Of a DNA stretch of 39,493 bases, positions 1-8,721 are shown piece after piece. The stretch lies in assembly GCA_009777445.1 (NCBI GenBank), contig WRLV01000012.1, forward strand, positions 1 through 39,493, in the 5' to 3' direction. Source of the stretch: Oscillospiraceae bacterium. GTDB taxonomy: Bacteria > Bacillota > Clostridia > Oscillospirales > Ruminococcaceae. The notes beneath the pieces were generated by a model. It saw nothing but the letters and a program-made list of their open reading frames with translations. It was not told where the DNA came from and searched no databases. Position 1 is the first letter of the stretch. Each line of letters starts with the position of its first letter. Both the position numbers and the translations under genes were made by a program.

Positions 1-8
1 AAAACTTA

Positions 9-67
9 AAAATAAATCCCCGTAAATATGGGAAAACATACTTTCAAAGCGCATTTGTGCAGAAAGG
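9..67 (+). repeat. Dispersed 59-bp intercistronic element, copy 1
   Basis: This stretch matches the reverse complement of 21776-21834 with 4 mismatches in 59 positions by my alignment. A shortened copy lies at 28646-28671. The element ends in AGAAAGG, a ribosome-binding-site-like run. Here it is followed only by an 8-codon reading frame (MSEKRNH, stop) and then by the promoter of the 157 gene, so no full gene uses its ribosome binding site. It may be the 3' flank of a gene outside the window. Confidence 0.75.
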
Positions 68-88
68 CATGTCTGAAAAAAGAAATCA

Positions 89-117
89 TTGACAATTTCA
101 CTTTAATCTGCTATACT
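89..117 (+). promoter_or_regulatory. Sigma-A promoter for the dockerin surface protein
   Basis: TTGACA at 89-94 and TATACT at 112-117 are separated by exactly 17 bp. Transcription would start near 124, about 33 nt before the start codon at 157. A ribosome binding site AGAAAGGAA lies at 139-147. Confidence 0.75.
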
Positions 118-156
118 ATAAATAATATAGCGTAGCTTAGAAAGGAACCCAAAACC

Positions 157-3100
157 ATGAACCCACAAATTTTTCTCAAAAGAGCGTTCGCGCTCATTCT
201 GTCAATATCATTAATACTGCCGTTTGCCGTTGTTCCGACATTGGCAAACAATAGCTTCACCCTGCGCGTGGGTGAGTCAATGCAACTAACCGCAAGCACC
301 CTCGGTGATGTAAACGTCCAAATCGTTGGGTGGTTCTCAAACACGTCCGATGTCGTAATTGTAAGCACTTCACGAAGTGGCAATATGCACTATTGCACGA
401 TAAGAGCAACAGGCACGCAATGGCCCTCAACCATGGTCTATTTAGAGTGGACACACGAGTTGGGGAGCGGTTTCAGGCAAACGCAACGCGCCCAATTTTA
501 CATCACCACTCAAGCCGCGCTTGTCGCCCCTACCGACATCTCTTTGTCGCCCGAAACGTTAGATTTAAATGTCGGTGATAATTTTTTGTTAAGCTCAACT
601 ATTACTCCGCCTAACGCCAACACTTCAACCTCTTTGTCCTGGAGTTCAAGCGACACATCGGTTGTAAGCGTAATCGGTCTCGGCGACCACCGCGGCTCGT
701 GCACGGCACGTGGGCCCGGAACAGCAACTATAACAGTGCGTACAGTGAACGGCAAAACGGCTGAATGTCAAGTAACCGTTGCCGTTCCCCCACTCGCTTT
801 AGTTAGCTCGAACCCTGCAAATAACGCAATAGACATTCCTATAAACCAAATATTACAAGTTACCTACAACGTCCCCATTCAAGTGGGTGAAAGTTATGAA
901 GACATTCAGCTTTATAACGTCACCGCTGATGTCGCCGTGTCAAGCGGAAAGCAAATCAATGGTAACACCTTAGAGCTTACCCCTGTTTCACTTTTTGAAT
1001 ATGACACAGAATACAGGCTTACAATTCCCGAAAATTCGCTTGAAAATTCAGTCGGTGTGCCGCTTGAAAAAGACACTTTAATCGAATTTACAACGAGAGC
1101 GACAGCCATTCAGTTAGAAAAACCAACCGCGTCACCGCGCGGCGGCGGTGTCGCAATGGGGCAGCAAATTATACTCAGCACAGCAACACCGGGAGCCGCT
1201 CTTTATTACACCCTTGACGGCTCTGAGCCTACTGCGAACTCGTTGCTTTATAGCGAACCGATTGTTGTATTTACCCCTATAGCTTTAAGGGCAATCGCCA
1301 TACATGAGGGCTATGATGACAGCGAAATTCTTGAAGCCGACTATCATATTGACGACCAACCCCAAAGTATAGTCTGGGAAAATGACGTAATACTCTCCCC
1401 AAATGTTGAGGCTCACCCTTTCGCAGGCGTTTATACCATAGAGGGCGATTTACACATAGGTGATAATGTAACCGTTTATTCACACGGCGTTTCACAAGCG
1501 GTTTTAAACGTAAAAGGAAAATTAACCTTAGGAAAGAACGCCGTCATCGTGGTGAGAAACCAATACTATCCTGCCGCACCGTCAAATGCGGTAAACGCTT
1601 CCACATCGGCAGGCGACATGGAGAGTTTTGCCGCATATACAAGTTCAGGCTACGCGCTCTACCCCGAGGTCTACGGGCGCGGTGGTAATGGCGGCAATGG
1701 CGGTAATGGCAGCCCTGCTGTTCCCAATCCAACTGAAAGTGCTAATAACGCCTATAACGGCGGCAGTGGCGGCGGTGGCGGAGCCGGCGGCTTTGGCGGC
1801 GGCACAGGCGGCGTAGGAGGAAACGGCGCGAACGGGCGAATAACCTCAAGGGGCGGCTTTAACGGCACCGGCGGCGGAAACGGAGAAGATAACGGCGGCG
1901 CGTGGGGCATTGGTGGTTACGGCGGCACTATGGGCGGCCATGGCGGCTCTTCAGACACCCCTGCCTACGGGAGCACTTATGATATAAACGGCGATGAGGG
2001 CGATTCTGTTTGGCACTATAATACATCGCTCGGCACAAATGGCGCAGGCGGCGGCGGTGGTGGCGGTGGCGGCTACGGCGGCGGCGTTTTAACCATCACA
2101 GCTGAAGAAATAGCGTATGATGAAACCGAAATACCGCGATTTATTGTTTCAGGGCAAAGAAGAGGAATGGGCGGCGCAAGAGGGAATTCTTATAATAATG
2201 GCGCTGCCAGACCCACTTCCAATGCTACCCCAGGCTCAGAGGGAACCAACGGCGCGGGCGGCGTTTTAATTATCAATGCCGAAAACGCACAAGACATTCC
2301 GAACAGCGTTTATAACCTCGGCCCTTCATCTGCTCGAACTATAAACAAAGGCAGACATGGAATAGTTATCGGAAACCCGACGGCAACTTTCTTAAACTTA
2401 AATTCATATGCAGAGCCAATAGCCGTCAGAGCCGATAAATTGTTAAGCGACTCGGCGAATGTTGCCTTTACCACTAAGATTTTTGAGGGCGATGCCTACA
2501 GCGAAATTACCTTCACCAATTCTGCCGGCTTACCGATTGACGGAACTATAGAAATCGTTGGCTCTGTTTTGAGGTTTTTCCCAACCGCGCCGCTTGATGA
2601 GGGCGTGAATTATCAATTGAACATACCGGGAAACGCGCTCTTGAACATTGCAGACGAACCAAACACCCAATTTAAACTTAATTTTAGAATCCCCCCACAA
2701 TTAACAGGCACGGTTGAAATTACAGGTGTTCCTGTTTTCGACGAAATTCTTAACGCTGACACGACTGAAATATTTAATTCAAGTGGAACGTCAAGCGGGT
2801 TTTCATATAACTGGAAAAGAGGAGAAGAATCGATTGAAGGGGCAGACCAAGCGCAATATCTCTTAACGCAAGAAGATATAGGCAACATAATAACCGTCAC
2901 CGTTACAGCAGAAGGCTATGTGGGGAGCGTGACTTCACAACCAACCGACATCGTAGAAAAAGCAGAACAACTTCCACCCACAATATTCTTTGCAGTTCGG
3001 GCAGCCCCTGACAGCGACTACGTTGTAACAATCACCAACCCCGAAACGGGCGCGTTATACTCAAAAGACGGCATAACATTTGACGAGTCTAATGAGCTGA

Positions 3101-3495
3101 CTTTTGAAAAAGAGCTTGAACGCGCGCGCGTTTGGGTTAAACTAATCGAAACCGAGACTCACCTTGAATCAGAAGTGGCAGACACCGAAATCGAGCTTTC
3201 GGCGTATGACGACTTCGTTCGCTGCGGCGAACACTGTAAGGGCGAAGGCGAATGTGACGACCCATGTGAAGTGCCGATTATTTTTGAACTCGGCGACTGT
3301 AATAACGATGGCAAAATAAATATAGCTGACTTAACTTATCTCAAATACTCAATTGTAGAGCTGGAAAACTTCCCACCAAACGAACAATGCTTTATAGTCG
3401 CACCGAAAAGCGAAACAAAACAGCACCCCGATGCAAATGATATAACTAAACTTAGACGTTTCTTAACCGGAATTGATAGGGACTTAAAATCATGA
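157..3495 (+). CDS. Secreted multidomain protein: Ig-like domains, chitobiase-C-like module, Gly-rich region, dockerin
   Basis: Predicted secreted protein of 1112 aa; no enzymatic domain is recognised. Residues 1-30 form a signal peptide (KR, hydrophobic core, cleavage near TLA-NN). Bacterial Ig-like (Big_2-type) segments lie at about 33-118 and 124-210, and an SbsA-type Ig-like segment at about 213-315. A chitobiase C-terminal-like module with ALYYTLDGSEPT follows at about 322-395. Residues 508-644 are extremely Gly/Asn-rich. A second SbsA-like segment lies at about 752-845, with a further Ig-like fold to about 940. A Cys cluster (CGEHC...C...C) near 1022 precedes a dockerin-like end at about 1046-1112. 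Its first calcium loop, GDCNNDGKINIADL, is intact; the second is degenerate. Likely role: surface or extracellular adhesion, or docking to a cohesin scaffold not present here. The stop overlaps the next start (ATGA). Confidence 0.8.
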   Translation: MNPQIFLKRAFALILSISLILPFAVVPTLANNSFTLRVGESMQLTASTLGDVNVQIVGWFSNTSDVVIVSTSRSGNMHYCTIRATGTQWPSTMVYLEWTHELGSGFRQTQRAQFYITTQAALVAPTDISLSPETLDLNVGDNFLLSSTITPPNANTSTSLSWSSSDTSVVSVIGLGDHRGSCTARGPGTATITVRTVNGKTAECQVTVAVPPLALVSSNPANNAIDIPINQILQVTYNVPIQVGESYEDIQLYNVTADVAVSSGKQINGNTLELTPVSLFEYDTEYRLTIPENSLENSVGVPLEKDTLIEFTTRATAIQLEKPTASPRGGGVAMGQQIILSTATPGAALYYTLDGSEPTANSLLYSEPIVVFTPIALRAIAIHEGYDDSEILEADYHIDDQPQSIVWENDVILSPNVEAHPFAGVYTIEGDLHIGDNVTVYSHGVSQAVLNVKGKLTLGKNAVIVVRNQYYPAAPSNAVNASTSAGDMESFAAYTSSGYALYPEVYGRGGNGGNGGNGSPAVPNPTESANNAYNGGSGGGGGAGGFGGGTGGVGGNGANGRITSRGGFNGTGGGNGEDNGGAWGIGGYGGTMGGHGGSSDTPAYGSTYDINGDEGDSVWHYNTSLGTNGAGGGGGGGGGYGGGVLTITAEEIAYDETEIPRFIVSGQRRGMGGARGNSYNNGAARPTSNATPGSEGTNGAGGVLIINAENAQDIPNSVYNLGPSSARTINKGRHGIVIGNPTATFLNLNSYAEPIAVRADKLLSDSANVAFTTKIFEGDAYSEITFTNSAGLPIDGTIEIVGSVLRFFPTAPLDEGVNYQLNIPGNALLNIADEPNTQFKLNFRIPPQLTGTVEITGVPVFDEILNADTTEIFNSSGTSSGFSYNWKRGEESIEGADQAQYLLTQEDIGNIITVTVTAEGYVGSVTSQPTDIVEKAEQLPPTIFFAVRAAPDSDYVVTITNPETGALYSKDGITFDESNELTFEKELERARVWVKLIETETHLESEVADTEIELSAYDDFVRCGEHCKGEGECDDPCEVPIIFELGDCNNDGKINIADLTYLKYSIVELENFPPNEQCFIVAPKSETKQHPDANDITKLRRFLTGIDRDLKS

Positions 3496-4154
3496 AAGCT
3501 AAACTAATTGTCATTGAAGGGCTTGATGGTTCGGGAAAGAGCACACAGTTTGAGTTGCTTAAAAACGAAGGGCTGAACTGTGGGTTTGTCACTTTCCCGA
3601 ATTACGGCTCGTTTTCGGGGCGGATTATAAGTGAGTATTTAAGTGGCGCGCTCAAAGAGCCGTCCGCACTCACCAGTGCCTATTCCGCCGCGAGTTTTTA
3701 CGCAATTGACCGCTATTTAAGCTATAAAAGCGAGTGGGAGAACACCCTCAAATCAGGCAAAAATATTATTGCGGCACGTTACACCACCTCAAACGCCGTC
3801 TATCAGATGGCGAAACTCGACACGGCTGTTTGGGAGGAATTTCTCGAATGGCTGTATGACTATGAATATAATAAATTGAGCTTGCCGCGCCCTGACTTGG
3901 TTTTATATTTAAACATGCCTCTTGAAGAAAGCCAACGCCTGTTGGACAAGCGATATAACACACAGCAGAGCAAAGATATACACGAAAATGACATTCCCTT
4001 TTTAAACAAATGCAAAAAAGCCGCCGAATTTGTGGGGAACAAAGATAATTGGCATAAAATTAATTGTGTGGAAAACAAACAAATTAAAAGTAAAGAAGTG
4101 ATTCTCTCAGAAATCGTAAAGGAAATATATAAATGTTTGAATTTAGAGAAATAG
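3492..4154 (+). CDS. tmk: Thymidylate-kinase-like nucleoside monophosphate kinase
   Basis: P-loop kinase of 220 aa in the dTMP kinase family, expected to phosphorylate dTMP to dTDP with ATP. The Walker A motif GLDGSGKST is at residues 10-18, followed by the substrate-side FPNYGSFSGRIISEYLSG and a YNTQQSKDIHEND lid-like stretch. The usual Asp-Arg-Tyr motif reads ARY (IIAARYTTSNAVYQ), so the Asp is replaced by Ala. That makes the exact substrate less certain. It overlaps the preceding gene by 4 nt and the following one by 22 nt, so it is translationally coupled. It could be the organism's main Tmk or a divergent paralogue. Confidence 0.8.
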   Translation: MKAKLIVIEGLDGSGKSTQFELLKNEGLNCGFVTFPNYGSFSGRIISEYLSGALKEPSALTSAYSAASFYAIDRYLSYKSEWENTLKSGKNIIAARYTTSNAVYQMAKLDTAVWEEFLEWLYDYEYNKLSLPRPDLVLYLNMPLEESQRLLDKRYNTQQSKDIHENDIPFLNKCKKAAEFVGNKDNWHKINCVENKQIKSKEVILSEIVKEIYKCLNLEK

Positions 4155-5008
4155 AATTAAGCGATAAACCGTGGGCAGATGAACACCTTAAATTTTCAGG
4201 CAACATGAGCTGTGAATATTCTTTCGGAAACAATTTTATCTGGAAAGGCATTTATGACTTAAAGGTCTGCGACACAAAAAAGTTTTATCTTATTCAAAAT
4301 ATCTACGGGTTTTTATTCCCGGCGGGGGATTTTGACATTAAGACTTTAGTCGATGAGTTAAAAAAATACACTGCAACGATGAATAAACCGCTTTGTTTTT
4401 CTTCAATGAGCAAAGAAAACTCTGAAAAACTCAGCGAGATTTACGGTGGTGCTATAACTGTTACCTCTAATCGTGATTTTTTCGATTATGTTTATACGCA
4501 CGAGTCGCTGTCAACACTTAAAGGAAAGAAGCTCCACTCAAAGAGAAATCACATTAATCGTTTTAAGGACAATGACTGGAGTTATGAGACAATCACAAAA
4601 GAAAATATTGAGGAATGTTTTCAGCTTAGCCGAAAGTGGTGCAAAATTAACGAGTGCGGCAAAAACAGCGAAATGGAAGCCGAAATTTGCGCCGTCAACT
4701 TAGGGCTTAAAAACTATTTCGATTTAGATTTTAAGGGTGGATTGTTAAGAGCGGACGGGGAAATTCAAGCGTTCACTTTCGGCGAGCATTTAACCACCGA
4801 CACCTTTGTGGTTCACGCCGAAAAGGCGTTCACCGACTTTCAAGGGGCATACCCCACAATTAATCACGAGTTTGTGAAAAGCGAGTGCAACGGCTATAAA
4901 TTCATCAACCGCGAAGAGGACAACGGCGAGCCAAATCTAAGAAAAGCAAAACTCTCATACAAACCCGAATTTATGGTTGAGAAGTTTAAAGTTATTTTTA
5001 ATAGCTGA
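4133..5008 (+). CDS. DUF2156 family protein (GNAT-like acyl/aminoacyl transferase fold)
   Basis: 291 aa. The sequence, especially LKGKKLHSKRNHINRF and the C-terminal acceptor-like region, resembles DUF2156, the family of the catalytic domain of phosphatidylglycerol lysyltransferase (MprF) and related proteins. Stand-alone members are common in clostridia and mostly uncharacterised. No transmembrane segment is seen, so it is not a full MprF flippase-synthase. AAAGGA nine bases upstream supports the ATG at 4133, inside the end of the kinase gene. Membership of the plus-strand operon is likely; the substrate is unknown. Confidence 0.7.
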   Translation: MFEFREIELSDKPWADEHLKFSGNMSCEYSFGNNFIWKGIYDLKVCDTKKFYLIQNIYGFLFPAGDFDIKTLVDELKKYTATMNKPLCFSSMSKENSEKLSEIYGGAITVTSNRDFFDYVYTHESLSTLKGKKLHSKRNHINRFKDNDWSYETITKENIEECFQLSRKWCKINECGKNSEMEAEICAVNLGLKNYFDLDFKGGLLRADGEIQAFTFGEHLTTDTFVVHAEKAFTDFQGAYPTINHEFVKSECNGYKFINREEDNGEPNLRKAKLSYKPEFMVEKFKVIFNS

Positions 5009-5026
5009 AAGGGGCAGTTTAAAAAA

Positions 5027-6112
5027 ATGGTTTATGTTTTTTTGGCAGATGGTTTTGAGGAGATTGAGGCGATTGCGCCGATTGATATGTTGAGGAGAGC
5101 GAAACGTGAAGTCGTTTGTGTGGGTGTCGGTTCAGCGAAAACAGACGGCGTTGTTACCAGTGCGCGCGGTGTTTGCGTTAAAACAGATATTAGTATAGAC
5201 GAGTTCGTTTTGAGCGATGAGTGCGAAATGCTCATACTCCCCGGCGGTATGCCCGGGACATTAAACCTCAAAGCCAATGAAAGCGTAAGAACAGCAATCA
5301 ACGCCTGTGCCGAACGTGGAATTTATATAGCCGCGATTTGTGCCGCGCCGTCAATTTTAGGCGAAATGGGCTTACTTAAGGGTTTTAAAGCGGTCTGTTA
5401 TCCCGGCTTTGAAAAAAGCCTTATCGGGGCTCAGATATTACCCATGTCTGTTGTGCATGACAGAAATATTATTACCGCTGTGAGTGCCGGGGCGAGCATT
5501 GAGTTCGCGCTGAAATTAGTCGAGGTTTTAGATAGCCGCGCAAAAGCCGCGCAACTTTATAATGATATTAATCCATTAAAAGACAAAACTAATTTAAGAA
5601 AAATGCTGAGTGCCGCGCGTAAAACCTGCCAAGAGCGCGAGAGTAAAGATAAAGTTTTATTCCAAAAGCTTGTTTGCTGTGATGCTTTTATAAATGCGAA
5701 AACCGTTCTTTGTTATATGTCGGTTAACGATGAAATAGATACGAAAGAAATTGTCAACTATTGCCTTTCACAAAAAAAGAAGGTTGCCCTGCCACGAGTG
5801 GACGAAGGAAAAATCAACTTTTTCTATATAAACGACTTTAAAGATTTAGAGGTTGGTTTTCGTGGGATTCCCGCGCCTTCATCGGATTGCGAAATAGTCT
5901 CTGACTACCGCGATAGCGTTTGCATTGTCCCTGCCCTCGCCTTTGACCGCAAAAACCACCGAATAGGCTATGGCGGCGGTTTTTATGACCGATTTTTGAA
6001 AGACTATCCCGGCATTAAAATAGGGCTTTGTTATAGCAGTAACTTTGTTGACGAACTGCCGACACAAGAACATGATGTTCCTGTTGATTTACTGATTAGG
6101 GAGGATTTATAA
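5027..6112 (+). CDS. DJ-1/PfpI domain fused to 5-formyltetrahydrofolate cyclo-ligase
   Basis: 361 aa in one uninterrupted frame holding two complete domains. Residues 1 to about 180 are a DJ-1/PfpI-type glutaminase-like fold: the FEEIEA acid (residues 11-12), LPGGMPG at 72-78 and the nucleophile Cys105 in AAICAAPS. Residues from about 187 to 361 are a 5-formyl-THF cyclo-ligase (MTHFS), which converts 5-formyl-THF to 5,10-methenyl-THF with ATP; its ATP/substrate motif GYGGGFYDRFL begins at residue 314. These proteins are normally separate. The ribosome binding site AAAGGGGC precedes the ATG at 5027. The product plausibly pairs folate salvage with a protective or deglycase-like thiol activity, which is inference. 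Confidence 0.88.
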   Translation: MVYVFLADGFEEIEAIAPIDMLRRAKREVVCVGVGSAKTDGVVTSARGVCVKTDISIDEFVLSDECEMLILPGGMPGTLNLKANESVRTAINACAERGIYIAAICAAPSILGEMGLLKGFKAVCYPGFEKSLIGAQILPMSVVHDRNIITAVSAGASIEFALKLVEVLDSRAKAAQLYNDINPLKDKTNLRKMLSAARKTCQERESKDKVLFQKLVCCDAFINAKTVLCYMSVNDEIDTKEIVNYCLSQKKKVALPRVDEGKINFFYINDFKDLEVGFRGIPAPSSDCEIVSDYRDSVCIVPALAFDRKNHRIGYGGGFYDRFLKDYPGIKIGLCYSSNFVDELPTQEHDVPVDLLIREDL

Positions 6113-7513
6113 GTGCGCGATAATCAATTTGCCGATACCGCCGTTCTAAATGATATTTTAGAAAGAGCTAAAAACATAATCAACACAGGGCAATCGTCGC
6201 CGCCGGGGCAAACGTTGCCGCCGGGACAAACCTTGCCGCCGCGACAGGAGCCGCCGCCAAGGCAAACGTTGCCGCCAAGGCAGGAGCTGCCGCCGAGACA
6301 ACCATTGCCTCCGAGACAACCATTGCCGCCGCGACAACCGTTGCCGCCGCGGCAGGAGCCGACAACTCAACCGGAAACAAAACGCACAAGCTCTGCACGA
6401 ACTAAGGCAAGACAATCCCAAAGAACATTGGTGCATATAATGGGCAGCTTGCTGTTGGTCATTTTTATCATCTTTGTTTCATCTTTGTTGGGTTATACGT
6501 TAGTGCGCGGCGCGCTTGATTATACCGGTATATCGCAAAACGAATTTGAAGTTGAGATTGAGATTCCCGAGAACGCCACGGTAAAAGAAATTGCCGAAAT
6601 TCTTAACGAAAACGGAATTATCGGCTACCCCGAATTTTTTGTGTTTTACGTGGGCAGGCAAGACTCACAGATTTTCAATAACGGCCAGTTTTTGTTAAGC
6701 TCAGCTATGACTTATAGCTCAATAGTCGAAAGATTGCAGTCAACCTCGACAGTAAGACAAACCGTTTCAATAAGAATTCAAGAGGGAATGACCGCCCCGC
6801 AAATCGGAAGGTTGCTCGAAGAAAACAGCGTTTGTCGCGCTGAAGATTTCGAGAAATATTATAACCATAAGTTAAATAAGTTCAGCTTTGAAAGACGGCT
6901 TTTGCACTCAAACAACAAATATTTTCAGCTTGAAGGCTATTTGTTCCCCGACACCTATGAGTTTTATGTTACGCCAGAGGTGAAAGAGAGCGTTCAGTCT
7001 GAACAGGTTGCCGCCGATTTAGAACGTCAGGCAAGAATTGCCGCCGAAACAATGTATGACAATTTCAATCAAAAATTCACACGAGAAATGTATAAAGCCA
7101 TAAACGAAATGGGCTTTACACTTGACAGTTTCGTTACAGTCGCCTCGATGGTGCAAAGAGAAGCGGCGACTCAAGAAGACCAAGAATTAGTGGCATCTGT
7201 CTTTCTTAACCGCCTTCATAACAGTCAGGTCTTTCCTCTTCTTGAATCAGATGTAACGTCTATGTACGCCAAAGATACCTTCGGCTATAACCAACACATG
7301 GTGGAACTCTACGACACCTATGTTACACCCGGCTTGCCGCCCGGTCCCATTTGCAACCCCGGGCTTGCCGCAATGTTAGCGGTTATAAACGCCCCACAAA
7401 CTGATTATTACTACTTTTGCGCCAACTTAGAAACTCAAGAAGTCTTTTTCGCCAAAACCCTTGCAGAACACGAACAAAACTTAGTATTAGCAGGATTGGT
7501 GGTCGTAGAATAA
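6113..7513 (+). CDS. mltG: Endolytic murein transglycosylase MltG with Pro-rich cytoplasmic tail
   Basis: 466 aa, GTG start immediately after the preceding stop, with AGGGAGGA about 8 nt upstream. MltG cleaves nascent glycan strands at the membrane and sets peptidoglycan chain length. Residues 1-107 are cytoplasmic and include about nine tandem LPPRQP/PPGQT-type hexapeptides at about 30-82. One transmembrane helix follows at about 108-131, then a LysM-like/YceG extracellular domain. The likely catalytic Glu350 lies in SMVQREAA, matching the conserved YceG Glu region. The Pro/Arg/Gln-rich tail is not part of the core family and may bind a partner. Adjacency to a U32 gene matches the Bacillus yrrL-yrrO neighbourhood. 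Confidence 0.92.
   Translation: MRDNQFADTAVLNDILERAKNIINTGQSSPPGQTLPPGQTLPPRQEPPPRQTLPPRQELPPRQPLPPRQPLPPRQPLPPRQEPTTQPETKRTSSARTKARQSQRTLVHIMGSLLLVIFIIFVSSLLGYTLVRGALDYTGISQNEFEVEIEIPENATVKEIAEILNENGIIGYPEFFVFYVGRQDSQIFNNGQFLLSSAMTYSSIVERLQSTSTVRQTVSIRIQEGMTAPQIGRLLEENSVCRAEDFEKYYNHKLNKFSFERRLLHSNNKYFQLEGYLFPDTYEFYVTPEVKESVQSEQVAADLERQARIAAETMYDNFNQKFTREMYKAINEMGFTLDSFVTVASMVQREAATQEDQELVASVFLNRLHNSQVFPLLESDVTSMYAKDTFGYNQHMVELYDTYVTPGLPPGPICNPGLAAMLAVINAPQTDYYYFCANLETQEVFFAKTLAEHEQNLVLAGLVVVE
6200..6358 (+). repeat. 18-bp tandem coding repeats in mltG
   Basis: About nine GC-rich units of 18 bp, typified by CCGCCGCGACAACCGTTG, encode repeated LPPRQP-like hexapeptides in the cytoplasmic tail of MltG. 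Copy number is likely to vary between strains by slippage. Confidence 0.8.
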
Positions 7514-8721
7514 TGAGTAAGATTGAATTGCTCTCGCCTGCCGGTGACTTTGAGAGTTTGAAAATGGCCGTCTTGTTTGGGGCTGATGCCGTGTATATCG
7601 GCTCAACCATGTTTGGAATGAGAGCATCGCCGAAAAATTTCAGCGACATAGAACTTCCCGCGGCGGTTGAGTTTGCCCACAGCCACGGCTGTAAGGTTTA
7701 CCTAACCTGCAACACAATCCCCACTAATTCTGAGGTTGACTCTTTTCCGTCGTTTATTCAAGCCGTTGATACAGCAGGGGTTGATGCAGTTATTATCGCC
7801 GACTTAGGGCTTATGGAGTTGACAAAACTACACGCGCCCCGACTTGACATTCACATGTCAACGCAGGTTGGGGTGATGAACTATGCCAATGCAGAGGCTC
7901 TTTATAATTTAGGGGCTAAGAGGATTGTGTTAGCGCGTGAACTCAGCCTTGAAGCGATTAAGCAAATCCGCCTTAAAATTCCACGCGAGCTTGAACTTGA
8001 GGCGTTTGTTCACGGCGCGATGTGCGTTTCGTTTTCGGGGCGATGTTTATTGTCGAACTATTTAACAAACCGCGATGCCAATCGCGGTGAGTGCGCCCAG
8101 CCTTGTCGTTGGAACTATTCGCTCATGGAGGAAACACGCCCGGGCGAATATTTCAAAGTGTTTGAGAGCGAACAGGGCTCGTTTATATTAAACTCAAAAG
8201 ATTTGTGCATGGTCGAACACCTTGACAAAATGGCAGATGCAGGAATTAACAGCTTCAAAATAGAGGGAAGAGCAAAATCAGCATATTACACGGGGGTAAT
8301 CACCAACGCCTATCGCGCTGCGTTAAACTGCCTTGAAACTTCCGGCGGCACGCTTGACTGGATAACTAAAGAAGTGAATGCTGTGAGCCATCGCGAATAT
8401 TCAACCGGTTTTTATTTTAATGAGAGAGGGCAACAGTCGCTCATGAACGGCGGTTATATTCGCGACTATGATTTTGTGGGTTTAGTTGACGAGAGTAGGG
8501 GAGAAGAACTTTTTATTACGCAAAGAAATTATTTCAAGCTCACTGATGAGATTGAAATAGTTTCGCCTATGAGTGCCCCTGTCAAGATTAAAATCAGAAA
8601 AATGTTAAACAGCAAGGGCATAGAAACGAAAGTCGCAAATATAGCGAGAGAAAAAATGGTTTTGTTTTTGGAAGAGGTAGCGACATTCCCACAAAATTCG
8701 CTAATCAGGAAGTTAAATTAG
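7513..8721 (+). CDS. trhP: Peptidase U32 family protein, probable tRNA hydroxylation protein
   Basis: 402 aa from the ATG at 7513, which overlaps the mltG stop (TAATG); a longer frame reading back into mltG is an artefact. U32 proteins of this type (TrhP; Bacillus YrrN/YrrO) are known for prephenate-dependent 5-hydroxyuridine formation in tRNA, despite the 'peptidase' name. Recognisable parts are IELLSPAGDFESLKMAV at the N-terminus, VHGAMCVSFSGRC near residues 165-178, the Cys pair GECAQPCRW and the C-terminal INSFKIEGRAKSAYY. The position directly after mltG supports YrrO-like identity. Its stop overlaps that of the convergent cheC. Confidence 0.85.
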   Translation: MSKIELLSPAGDFESLKMAVLFGADAVYIGSTMFGMRASPKNFSDIELPAAVEFAHSHGCKVYLTCNTIPTNSEVDSFPSFIQAVDTAGVDAVIIADLGLMELTKLHAPRLDIHMSTQVGVMNYANAEALYNLGAKRIVLARELSLEAIKQIRLKIPRELELEAFVHGAMCVSFSGRCLLSNYLTNRDANRGECAQPCRWNYSLMEETRPGEYFKVFESEQGSFILNSKDLCMVEHLDKMADAGINSFKIEGRAKSAYYTGVITNAYRAALNCLETSGGTLDWITKEVNAVSHREYSTGFYFNERGQQSLMNGGYIRDYDFVGLVDESRGEELFITQRNYFKLTDEIEIVSPMSAPVKIKIRKMLNSKGIETKVANIAREKMVLFLEEVATFPQNSLIRKLN

